From the NCBI GenBank assembly GCA_002705385.1, contig PAFO01000015.1, forward strand, positions 6,262 to 13,818: DNA of 7,557 bases. Direction: 5' to 3'. The position numbers were made by a program, and so were the translations under genes. Of the stretch, positions 1 through 6,735 are shown one piece after another (the first letter of the stretch is position 1; each line of letters starts with the position of its first letter). Source of the DNA: Flavobacteriaceae bacterium (GTDB lineage Bacteria; Bacteroidota; Bacteroidia; Flavobacteriales; Flavobacteriaceae). The notes under the pieces were generated by a model, which was not told where the DNA came from, did not search any database, and saw nothing but the letters and a program-made list of their open reading frames with translations.

Positions 1-47
1 ACGGGGAGGTCTGATTGACTTCCCATAATAATTCCTGCCTGTGCCAT
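1..47 (-). CDS. purE: PurE, N5-carboxyaminoimidazole ribonucleotide mutase (5' end only)
   Basis: The minus strand from the ATG at 47-45 reads MAQAGIIMGSQSDLP before the window ends. This matches the N-terminus of class I PurE, where the GIIMGSxSDLP segment forms part of the phosphate and substrate-binding loop. PurE moves the carboxylate of N5-CAIR to C4, giving CAIR, the step straight after PurK. Only 15 full codons are present, so nothing can be said about the rest of the enzyme. The start lies one base after the purK stop codon (TAA, T, ATG), so the two are almost certainly one transcript in the order purK-purE and may be translationally coupled. Identification rests on this short motif plus the purK neighbour. 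Confidence 0.88.
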   Translation of the reverse strand, partial: MAQAGIIMGSQSDLP

Positions 48-48
48 A

Positions 49-1203
49 TTATTTTGATATTACTTGAATAGTTTCTTTTACTTGTTCTGCGATCTGTCTC
101 GCAATTTTTAAATCTTTATTTACGATAGTAATGTGTCCCATTTTTCGAAAAGGACGTGTTTGTTTTTTTCCATAAATATGAGGAGATACTCCTTCTATAG
201 CCAAAATATGTTCAATATTCTTATAATGAACTGGACCGCGGTGGTTATATGTACCAACCAAATTGACCATTACACCAGATACTTTATTTTCTGTATTACC
301 CAGAGGTAGGTCAAGTAAAGCTCTTATGTGTTGTTCAAATTGTGAGGTATAAGAGGCTTCTATGGTATAATGCCCACTATTGTGTGGCCTTGGGGCTACT
401 TCATTGACCAATATTTCCCCCTCTTTTGTTAAAAACAATTCTACAGCTAAAAGACCTACATGTTGGTAGGCATTAGAAACTTTACTTGCGATTTCCTGTA
501 CTTTTTTTTCAATATTTTTCGATATTCGTGATGGACTCAGAACATACTCTACCTGATTGGCAGTTGGGTGAAATTCCATTTCTACACTGGGGTAACTTAC
601 TGTCTCCCCGCTAACACTTCTACAAACAATAACACCAATTTCCTTATCAATATTAATTAAATCTTCTGCCATACAGCCACCTTCACCTATCTTTTCTAAA
701 TCTTTATTGGAGCGAATAATTTTGACTCCATAACCGTCATATCCCATTGATTCAGATTTCCAAACAAAAGGAAAAGAAACCAACCCTCTGACTATAGCAT
801 CCTTAATTTTTTCTTTGGAATCGAATAATTGAAAAGGGGCTGTAGGAATAGATTTTTTTTTGCAGAATTTTTTTTGGAGGCATTTATTTTGTATAGTTTT
901 AATGACCTGAGCTTGGGGGTATACCCGAACACCTTTTTTTTCTAAGTCGACTAAAGCTTTAGAATTGATATTTTCAATTTCAATGGTAAGAATGTCTACT
1001 TTTTCTCCAAAATCTACAACGGTTTGGTAATCCATTAGATCTCCTTGAACAAATGTATTAGATCCTACACGAGCAGGAGCATATTCATTGGGATCCAATA
1101 CATGGGTTTTTATATCCCATTGGCGAGTAGTGTTTAGAAGCATTTTGCCCAATTGACCCCCTCCCAAGATTCCTATCGTTTTTGTTGTGGAGAAAAAACT
1201 CAT
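49..1203 (-). CDS. purK: PurK, 5-(carboxyamino)imidazole ribonucleotide synthase
   Basis: ATP-grasp enzyme that carboxylates AIR with bicarbonate and ATP to give N5-CAIR in cytosolic de novo purine synthesis. The 384-residue protein has the usual family length. Visible in order are the N-terminal dinucleotide-like loop GILGGGQLGK (residues 11-20), the EIENIN segment (75-80), a central ATP-binding stretch with K149 and GYDGYGV (154-160), the hinge AEDL (179-182) followed by the DKEIGVIV strand (186-193), EMEF (208-211), and the metal and phosphate-binding NEVAPRPHNSGH segment (267-278). The ATG at 1203 is chosen because it places the GILGGG loop about ten residues in, as in relatives. It lies one base upstream of purE on the same strand and diverges from adk. 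All motifs look intact, so the enzyme is probably functional. Confidence 0.97.
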   Translation of the reverse strand: MSFFSTTKTIGILGGGQLGKMLLNTTRQWDIKTHVLDPNEYAPARVGSNTFVQGDLMDYQTVVDFGEKVDILTIEIENINSKALVDLEKKGVRVYPQAQVIKTIQNKCLQKKFCKKKSIPTAPFQLFDSKEKIKDAIVRGLVSFPFVWKSESMGYDGYGVKIIRSNKDLEKIGEGGCMAEDLINIDKEIGVIVCRSVSGETVSYPSVEMEFHPTANQVEYVLSPSRISKNIEKKVQEIASKVSNAYQHVGLLAVELFLTKEGEILVNEVAPRPHNSGHYTIEASYTSQFEQHIRALLDLPLGNTENKVSGVMVNLVGTYNHRGPVHYKNIEHILAIEGVSPHIYGKKQTRPFRKMGHITIVNKDLKIARQIAEQVKETIQVISK

Positions 1204-1216
1204 AATATCATTTTAG

Positions 1217-1224
1217 CAAAAATA
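1217..1224 (-). promoter_or_regulatory. Candidate Bacteroidota -7 promoter element for purK-purE
   Basis: On the minus strand this reads TATTTTTG, an exact match to the Bacteroidota -7 consensus TAnnTTTG. It ends 13 bases before the purK ATG, so the implied leader is only about 10 nt. The -33 side is weak: no TTTG lies at the usual distance, and the nearest TTG (1255-1253) is about 28 bases away, which is too far. In DNA this AT-rich the consensus occurs by chance many times per window, so support comes mainly from its place in the divergent spacer. Confidence 0.35.
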
Positions 1225-1288
1225 CGCATAAGTTTTTTGGAATGGGGAAAAGCAATCTAAAATGGGTATATTTAAAAAATATTTTTTG

Positions 1289-1861
1289 ATGATTAATCTA
1301 GTTTTATTTGGTAAGCCAGGAGCAGGAAAAGGAACTCAAGCCACATTTTTAAAAGAACAATACAAATTAGTTCATATATCTACTGGAGATCTTTTTCGAA
1401 ATAACATTAAAAATAAAACTTCTTTAGGTCTTTTAGCTAAATCATTTATTGATCAAGGAGATTTGGTCCCTGATCGAGTAACCATAGACATGCTTAAAAC
1501 CGAAGTGGATCAAAATCCACAAACAAATGGATTTATCTTTGATGGATTTCCGAGAACTGAAGCACAGGCGGGTGCATTGGATACTTTTTTAAATGAAAAA
1601 CAAATGGAAATTTCTGCCACAATAGCTTTAGAGGCTGCAGATGATATTTTGGTAGAACGACTTTTAGAACGAGGAAAAAGTAGTGGCAGAATAGATGACC
1701 AAGATGAAGATAAAATCAGAAATCGTTTTGAGGAGTACAACCAAAAAACTGCTCCTTTGAGAGATTTTTACGCCAAACAAAATAAATTTCATAGTGTTAA
1801 TGGTATCGGTACTATAGATGAAATTACCAATCGGCTAACCCGATTGATAAATACATTGTAA
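1289..1861 (+). CDS. adk: Adenylate kinase, short-LID form
   Basis: Interconverts ATP + AMP and 2 ADP in the cytosol. With the start at 1289 the protein is 190 residues, the size of Bacteroidota short-type adenylate kinases. Visible are the P-loop GKPGAGKGT (8-16), the AMP-binding STGDLFR (31-37) and GFPRT (86-90), and a short LID ([12 protein letters not shown], 128-139) lacking the zinc-finger-like insert of long forms, followed by the arginines of KIRNR (142-146). An in-frame ATG at 1262 would add nine residues (MGIFKKYFL). I prefer 1289 because MINLVLFG puts the P-loop at the normal distance from the N-terminus. It ends 5 bp before obgE, suggesting co-transcription. In flavobacteria an hpt gene often lies just upstream of adk; none is present here. 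Confidence 0.97.
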   Translation: MINLVLFGKPGAGKGTQATFLKEQYKLVHISTGDLFRNNIKNKTSLGLLAKSFIDQGDLVPDRVTIDMLKTEVDQNPQTNGFIFDGFPRTEAQAGALDTFLNEKQMEISATIALEAADDILVERLLERGKSSGRIDDQDEDKIRNRFEEYNQKTAPLRDFYAKQNKFHSVNGIGTIDEITNRLTRLINTL

Positions 1862-1866
1862 ATTTT

Positions 1867-2868
1867 ATGACAGAAGGAAACTTTGTTGATTATGTGAAGT
1901 TGAATGTAAGCTCAGGAAAAGGAGGAAAAGGATCTATTCATTTACATCGTGAAAAATTTATAACTAAGGGAGGACCTGACGGTGGAGATGGTGGTCGAGG
2001 AGGACATGTTATTATTCGGGCTAATAAGCATTTATGGACACTCTATTCCTTCAAATTCAAAAAGCATTTTAAAGCAGGTAATGGAGGAGACGGTAGTAAA
2101 AATAGAAGCAGAGGAGCAAATGGAGAAGACTTATTCATTGATGTTCCAGTTGGAACCGTAGTAAGAAATACTGATTCAAAAGAGATCTTATTTGAAATCA
2201 TCGAAGCTAAACAGGAAGAAATCATTGCCAAAGGAGGTCTTGGAGGACGAGGTAATTGGCATTTTAAATCGTCAATAAATCAGACTCCAAGATATGCCCA
2301 ACCTGGAAAAGATGGTGTGGTTGTTCCAGTTACTTTAGAGTTAAAAGTACTGGCAGATGTTGGATTGGTTGGTTTTCCCAATGCAGGAAAATCTACATTA
2401 CTTTCGGTTTTAACATCTGCAAAGCCAAAAATTTCAGATTATGAATTTACAACCCTAAAACCTAATTTAGGAATAGTAAATTATCGAGATTATAAGTCAT
2501 TTATTATGGCTGATATTCCTGGAATCATCGAGGGTGCTTCTGAAGGAAAAGGTTTAGGCCACCACTTTTTAAGACATATTGAACGAAATTCAATTTTGCT
2601 CTTCCTGATACCTTCCGATACTTCCGATTTAAAAAAAACCTTTGAGATACTTCGAAATGAATTGGAAAAGTATAATCCAGAGTTATTGGATAAAAGTTAT
2701 ATTGTTGCACTGTCAAAATCAGACTTATTGGATGAGGAATTGATTGCTGAGTATAATGAAGAAATGAAAAATATTTTTAAAAACACTCCATATTTAATAA
2801 TTTCCAGTGCTACCCAATTTCAACTTACAGAGTTAAAAGATTTACTCTGGGAACAGCTTAAATCCTGA
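1867..2868 (+). CDS. obgE: Obg GTPase (ribosome-assembly GTPase)
   Basis: Conserved Obg-family GTPase that binds the large ribosomal subunit and links its maturation to nucleotide status. The 333-residue protein contains the glycine-rich Obg fold (about 4-160, with repeated GG pairs at 35-46 and 71-76 and the NWHFKSS segment at 130-136). The G domain follows: G1 GFPNAGKST (169-177), G2 TTLKP (195-199), G3 DIPG (216-219) followed by [13 protein letters not shown]4 SKSD (283-286) and G5 SSA (313-315). It stops after the G domain, with no long C-terminal extension, as is usual in Bacteroidota. The ATG at 1867 gives [10 protein letters not shown], the normal family N-terminus. It lies 5 bp after adk and 8 bp before the mpl remnant. 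All motifs are intact; the gene is expected to be essential. Confidence 0.97.
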   Translation: MTEGNFVDYVKLNVSSGKGGKGSIHLHREKFITKGGPDGGDGGRGGHVIIRANKHLWTLYSFKFKKHFKAGNGGDGSKNRSRGANGEDLFIDVPVGTVVRNTDSKEILFEIIEAKQEEIIAKGGLGGRGNWHFKSSINQTPRYAQPGKDGVVVPVTLELKVLADVGLVGFPNAGKSTLLSVLTSAKPKISDYEFTTLKPNLGIVNYRDYKSFIMADIPGIIEGASEGKGLGHHFLRHIERNSILLFLIPSDTSDLKKTFEILRNELEKYNPELLDKSYIVALSKSDLLDEELIAEYNEEMKNIFKNTPYLIISSATQFQLTELKDLLWEQLKS

Positions 2869-2876
2869 AAAATAAG

Positions 2877-4293
2877 ATGCATTTACATTTTATAGCAATT
2901 GGTGGTAGTGCAATGCACAGTTTGGCATTACAGATGCATTCGCTTGGTCATAAAGTAACAGGTAGTGATGATGTCATTTTTGAACCTTCAAAATCAAACC
3001 TTCAAAAAGCAGGATTGTTGCCTGAAAGTTTTGGCTGGTTTCCTAAAAAAATAAATGAAAATATTGATATTGTGATTTTAGGAATGCATGCCAAAAGGGA
3101 TAATCCTGAATTGAAAGAAGCTGAGGAAATGAACTTAAAAATTCAATCATATCCAGAGTTTTTAGCATTACTTTCAGAAAATAAAACACGGGTAGTAATT
3201 GCTGGAAGTCATGGTAAAAAAACAATAACTGCAATGATTTTACATGCCCTGGAATATCATGGAATTGAGACTGATTATATGGTTGGAGCTCCAGTTTATG
3301 AAAATTCAAGAAACTTATCCATAGGAGATAAAAATGATTTTATTCTATTAGAAGGAGATGAGTATTTATCTTCTGTAATTGACCCTCAGCCAAAATTTTT
3401 ATGGTATACTCCGGAAATTGCTCTGGTAAGTTGTATTGTTTGGGATCATATCAATGTTTTTCTTACGTTTAAAGATTACATCACCCAATTTGAAAAATTC
3501 ATTTACTCCATAAAAGCTGGGGGTGTATTAATATATAATAAAGAAGATGAGATACTAAAAAAACTTGTTGAATCTATTGAACATCCTATTAAAAAAATCG
3601 GGTATAATATTCCAGATCATTTTATAGATAATGGACAAACTTATCTGGAAACCGAGGAGGGCAGTCTTCCTCTTATAGTTTTCGGTTCTCATAATCTTCA
3701 AAATCTAGCTGGAGCACAGTGGATAGCACAATTGATGGGACTTGATAGATCTGATTTCTTTGAATCAATGTTAAGTTTTAAGGGAGCATCATAGTGTTTG
3801 GAATTATTTTCTAAGGGGACAAATAATTTTCTTTTTAAGAATTTTGCCCATTCACCAATTAAATTAAAAGCAACTAGTTTGGCAATCAAGAATCAGTTTG
3901 AAAGAAAAAAATAATCGCTTGTATGGAGTTGCAAATCTATAGCAGTCTTGATCCAAAATTTATTAAACAATACGCTAATTGACTTGATCCCCTTGGTGAA
4001 GTTCTTATTTTTATGATCTGGAAGAATTAAATATAAAAAACAGAACCACTATTCTTTTAGAATCTATTGAACAAGAATTTGATCATAATTCACTGATTGA
4101 ATTAACAAAAGCATCCAAACTTCAAAAAAGCTCATTGGGAAGGAATTATTCTAATGTAATTCTTGAAATAATGGGTTCGGGAAATTTTGGAAGAATTGAT
4201 TTTGTTATACTTGGAAAGGCTTTTATCTATCGGATTATTTACCTATCCAAAAAAATAAACCAAATTTTCAGAGATATAGTATTAGGGAAATGA
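2877..4293 (+). pseudogene. mpl: Mpl-like peptidoglycan recycling Mur ligase, decayed by stops and frameshifts
   Basis: Intact relatives ligate recycled L-Ala-D-Glu-meso-diaminopimelate peptide to UDP-MurNAc and are about 450 residues long. The N-terminal 305 codons are readable: HFIAIGGSAM (4-13), TGSDD (28-32), P-loop region GSHGKKTIT (110-118), EGDEYLSS (159-166), WDHINVF (189-195) and SFKGAS (300-305). A TAG at 3792 then interrupts a segment that carries on in the same frame to FAHSP (about 3843-3857). The frame changes at an A7 run (3905-3911), consistent with loss of one A, and continues with ACMELQ. A TGA at 3980 follows, then a second change at a T5 run (4008-4012), and the last frame holds the family C-terminal SGNFG motif (near 4177). 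Homology fades near 4226; that frame ends with TGA at 4291. The P-loop residue after the lysine is Lys instead of Thr/Ser. A truncated 305-residue product would lack most of the C-terminal ligase domain. Confidence 0.92.
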
Positions 4294-4370
4294 ATTTCAA
4301 TCTCAATATTCTTTATTAATTGATTTTTTAGAAAAAGTCTAATTTAGCTTTAATGAAAAAAATCACATAA

Positions 4371-5660
4371 ATGCTTCTGGTTTATACACATAAAATTACA
4401 CCGAGAATTACATATATCTTTAAGCACATTTTTGAAAATATGTTGGATTTATCTGTTAGTTTTAGCACAGCTGTCGAAGTATTCGTTGCACACTCTGGTC
4501 CAAAAATGAGTTATGCAAATAGATCTTTGGGGAATGAATTTAATATAACCTCTCATTCTCTTCTATTTGAACGTGGAGTAATTGATCAGGGTATAACTAT
4601 CTATGATTGGGAGGGGATTCCGGCTTTTTTTAAAACAGATGATAATGCCCCAATTCCTTACGATATCTTTGCAGCTAGTTTTTTTTTGCTTTCCCGTTAT
4701 GAAGAATCGATTCCAAAAATAAAAACAACTAATGAGTTTTTTGATTCAACTCAAAGCTTGGCATTCAAAGAGGGTTTTTTGGAGATGCCTCTTATTGACA
4801 TTTGGGTTTTAAAGTTGCATAAAATAATGAGTGCGTTTTTTAAAGAAATTGAACCCTACAAGAAAAAATGTTCTAAAAAGGAGTTAATTATTGATGTGCC
4901 ATTAGCTTTTAGATATCGTCATCGCTCATTTTTAGTTTCAATGGAGATCTTTTTAAAATCAATTTGGCAACTTAATCTTTTGAAAACTTTCAATCAATTC
5001 ATGGTACTTTTAAGGCTTGAAGATGATCCATATGATAGTTTTGATTCATGGGTTTCTTGGTTAAAGGATTCAAATTTAAAACCTAAAGTATTTTTTCGTT
5101 TTGCCAATAGCTCAAAATATGAATCCGCTATTTCAATATTTAATCGAAGACTTCATACAATAATAAAAAAAACTGGAGATGTCTATATGTTAGGTTTGCT
5201 GCTTTCTATAAAATCCCATTTAAAACCAGAACTTAGTTTAAATCAAGAAAAAAAAGGTTTTCAAGAGCTAACAAATCGGCAGGTAAAAATGAGTCGAATC
5301 CCTAATAGTTTTCGACAATTGTCTTTAATATATGCGGATTTAGTAAACTTTGAATTTACGGATGATTACAGTATGGGATATTCTAATAAAATTGGATTTA
5401 GAGCAAGTACATCTACTCCCTTTTATTTTTATGATTTAGCCAATGAGTCCAAGCTTTCATTAAAGGCTCACCCAGTGGTGGCTTCCGAATCAGTAATTAA
5501 AAACGGGAAAAGTAATGAGGCGTTTAGTAATTTGGAACGTATTTTCAAAACCTTACCTTTAAATTGTAGTCGATTAACAATTGCAGTAAGTAATGGCTTT
5601 TTGAATCCAAAAAAGCAAAACTTACCTTTACAAAAATCATTCAAAAATTATATTAAGTGA
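4371..5660 (+). CDS. Polysaccharide-deacetylase-like protein (DUF7033 type) with altered active-site motifs
   Basis: A 429-residue intact frame resembling a flavobacterial family annotated as DUF7033 or polysaccharide deacetylase family, recognised from its start MLLVYTHKITPR, FDIFAASFFLLSRYEE-like block (98-112), SLAFKEGFLE (129-138), DPYDSF (219-224) and GFRASTSTPFYFYDL (342-356). No signal peptide or membrane segment is evident. Compared with relatives as I remember them, the presumed catalytic positions are changed: DVD is DVP (175-177), GLHPS is GLLLS (275-279), SRQHF is SRIPN (308-312), and the final W/F-H-N is VSN (406-408). These align without gaps, so misreading of frame is not the cause. 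The ATG at 4371 gives the family N-terminus. It follows the dead mpl gene by about 77 bp and overlaps the next gene by 4 bp. It is probably an inactive enzyme: either a pseudoenzyme or a gene in early decay. The family name is less certain than the relationship. Confidence 0.78.
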   Translation: MLLVYTHKITPRITYIFKHIFENMLDLSVSFSTAVEVFVAHSGPKMSYANRSLGNEFNITSHSLLFERGVIDQGITIYDWEGIPAFFKTDDNAPIPYDIFAASFFLLSRYEESIPKIKTTNEFFDSTQSLAFKEGFLEMPLIDIWVLKLHKIMSAFFKEIEPYKKKCSKKELIIDVPLAFRYRHRSFLVSMEIFLKSIWQLNLLKTFNQFMVLLRLEDDPYDSFDSWVSWLKDSNLKPKVFFRFANSSKYESAISIFNRRLHTIIKKTGDVYMLGLLLSIKSHLKPELSLNQEKKGFQELTNRQVKMSRIPNSFRQLSLIYADLVNFEFTDDYSMGYSNKIGFRASTSTPFYFYDLANESKLSLKAHPVVASESVIKNGKSNEAFSNLERIFKTLPLNCSRLTIAVSNGFLNPKKQNLPLQKSFKNYIK

Positions 5661-6352
5661 TTAAATACAAGGAAGTTTTAACCGATATTTTTTTTGATTT
5701 AGACCATACCCTTTGGGATTTTGAAAAAAATTCAATGCTCACTTTTGATAAAATATTCAATGAACAGATGTTATCCATAGATTTGGAACAATTCATTTTT
5801 TATTATAATCCTATAAATCACGATTATTGGAAAAAATACAGGGAAAACAAAATCAGTCAAGATGAATTAAGATATAATCGTTTAGCTGATACATTTGAAC
5901 AAATCAAATTTAAGACAACAAATAGTCAAATTGATCAAATATCGGAAGCTTATATAACTTATTTGAGTAGTTTTTCTAATTTATTCGAAGGAGCAATTCC
6001 TTTATTAGAAAAGTTAAAATTAAATTATAATTTACATATAATTAGCAATGGATTTGAGCAGGTTCAGAATCTTAAAATTAAAAATTCAGGTTTGAAAACT
6101 TTTTTTGATTTTATATTTACCGCAGATCAAGTAGGATTCAAAAAACCACACCCTCAAATTTTTAAAGAAGCACTAAATCAAACAAAAGCAGATCCTAAAA
6201 AGGCTTTGATGATTGGAGATAGTTTAGAAGCAGATATTTTGGGAGCCTTAACTCAAGGAATGCATGCAATTCATTTTAATTCTCATCAAGAAGAACTTCA
6301 TGATAAATGTCTTATTGTTAATTCATTAAATGAACTGAATTCCCTTTTTTAA
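5657..6352 (+). CDS. yjjG: YjjG/YfnB-type HAD-superfamily nucleotidase
   Basis: HAD hydrolase of the YjjG/YfnB group, whose studied members dephosphorylate nucleoside monophosphates, including non-canonical pyrimidines. The 231-residue protein shows all four HAD motifs: motif I FFDLDHTLWD with the nucleophile D14 and acid D16, motif II SNG (130-132), motif III K163 in KKPHP, and motif IV GDSLEAD with D188 and D193. Residues of about 21-110 form the helical C1 cap. The start is a GTG at 5657 overlapping the previous TGA (GTGA); the first in-frame ATG is codon 27, which would remove motif I, so GTG is needed. The overlap suggests translational coupling to the deacetylase-like gene. The exact substrate cannot be read from sequence; general HAD phosphatase assignment is secure. 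Confidence 0.92.
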   Translation: MIKYKEVLTDIFFDLDHTLWDFEKNSMLTFDKIFNEQMLSIDLEQFIFYYNPINHDYWKKYRENKISQDELRYNRLADTFEQIKFKTTNSQIDQISEAYITYLSSFSNLFEGAIPLLEKLKLNYNLHIISNGFEQVQNLKIKNSGLKTFFDFIFTADQVGFKKPHPQIFKEALNQTKADPKKALMIGDSLEADILGALTQGMHAIHFNSHQEELHDKCLIVNSLNELNSLF

Positions 6353-6393
6353 GTCTTTAATATTTCATAAATGCAAATGCCAAGATTTATCGT

Positions 6394-6401
6394 TATTTTT
6401 G
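6394..6401 (+). promoter_or_regulatory. Candidate Bacteroidota -7 promoter element before the MazG-like gene
   Basis: The sequence TATTTTTG matches the -7 consensus TAnnTTTG and sits in the 53-bp gap after the HAD gene, one of the few real gaps on this strand. Only four bases separate it from the ATG at 6406, so a transcript from it would start at or next to the start codon and be leaderless or nearly so. No clear TTTG is seen at the -33 position. Chance matches are common in such AT-rich DNA. Confidence 0.3.
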
Positions 6402-6405
6402 GAAA

Positions 6406-6735
6406 ATGGATTTAGAAGGAGTACAGAAAAGGGTAGATCAATGGATTAAAGCCCATGGTGTAAGATATTTTAATGAACTTACTAATATGGCACAACTTAG
6501 CGAAGAAGTAGGTGAAGTTGCAAGGATCATCTCAAGAAGATATGGTGAGCAGTCAGAAAAGGAAAGTGATAAAAGTAAAGATCTTGGGGAAGAACTTTCG
6601 GATGTAATTTTTGTAGCTATTTGTCTTGCCAATCAGACTGGCATAAATCTTCAAGAAGCCTTTGAAAAAAAATTAAAAATTAAATCTGATCGTGATAGTG
6701 AAAGACATCATAAAAATTCAAAATTAAAGAACTAA
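6406..6735 (+). CDS. MazG-like nucleotide pyrophosphohydrolase
   Basis: A 109-residue single-domain all-alpha NTP pyrophosphohydrolase of the MazG-like superfamily. Such enzymes cleave nucleoside triphosphates, often non-canonical ones, to monophosphate and pyrophosphate. The metal-binding signature is present: EExxE as E33, E34 and E37, and ExxD as E63 and D66, separated by the RRYGEQSEKESDKSKDLG loop (44-61). The block HGVRYFNELTNMAQLSEEVG (17-36) is highly characteristic of the flavobacterial form. The charged C-terminus (RDSERHHKNSKLKN) is typical. The ATG at 6406 fits the family start. Its stop codon abuts the aroA start codon, so the two are likely co-translated. It is half the size of E. 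coli MazG, which has two such domains. The enzyme looks intact; the substrate is inferred only from the family. Confidence 0.93.
   Translation: MDLEGVQKRVDQWIKAHGVRYFNELTNMAQLSEEVGEVARIISRRYGEQSEKESDKSKDLGEELSDVIFVAICLANQTGINLQEAFEKKLKIKSDRDSERHHKNSKLKN

Noticed and set aside
1262..1288. Upstream ATG giving adk nine extra residues
   Set aside because: The family starts with MINLVLFG just ahead of the P-loop; the extra MGIFKKYFL has no counterpart that I know and lies in the divergent spacer.
1280..1288. TATTTTTTG directly before the adk ATG as a promoter
   Set aside because: It has one T too many for the -7 consensus, touches the start codon and has no -33 partner; other near-matches in this spacer are equally weak.
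3698..3889. Open frames on the minus strand over the pseudogene and inside the other genes
   Set aside because: They lie opposite well-supported coding or formerly coding sequence, have no recognisable motifs and follow the low stop density of shadow frames.
3570..4073. A 14-base exact repeat (GAATCTATTGAACA) at 3570-3583 and 4060-4073
   Set aside because: Both copies encode Glu-Ser-Ile-Glu within the mpl reading frame and fit the expected protein at each place, so this is most simply codon-level coincidence and not a repeat element.
4294..4370. Possible terminator or small gene between the mpl remnant and the deacetylase-like gene
   Set aside because: Only a five-base inverted repeat (GAAAT-GA-ATTTC, near 4288-4299) is visible, with no GC-rich stem, T tract or coding frame; it looks like plain AT-rich spacer or the eroded end of mpl.
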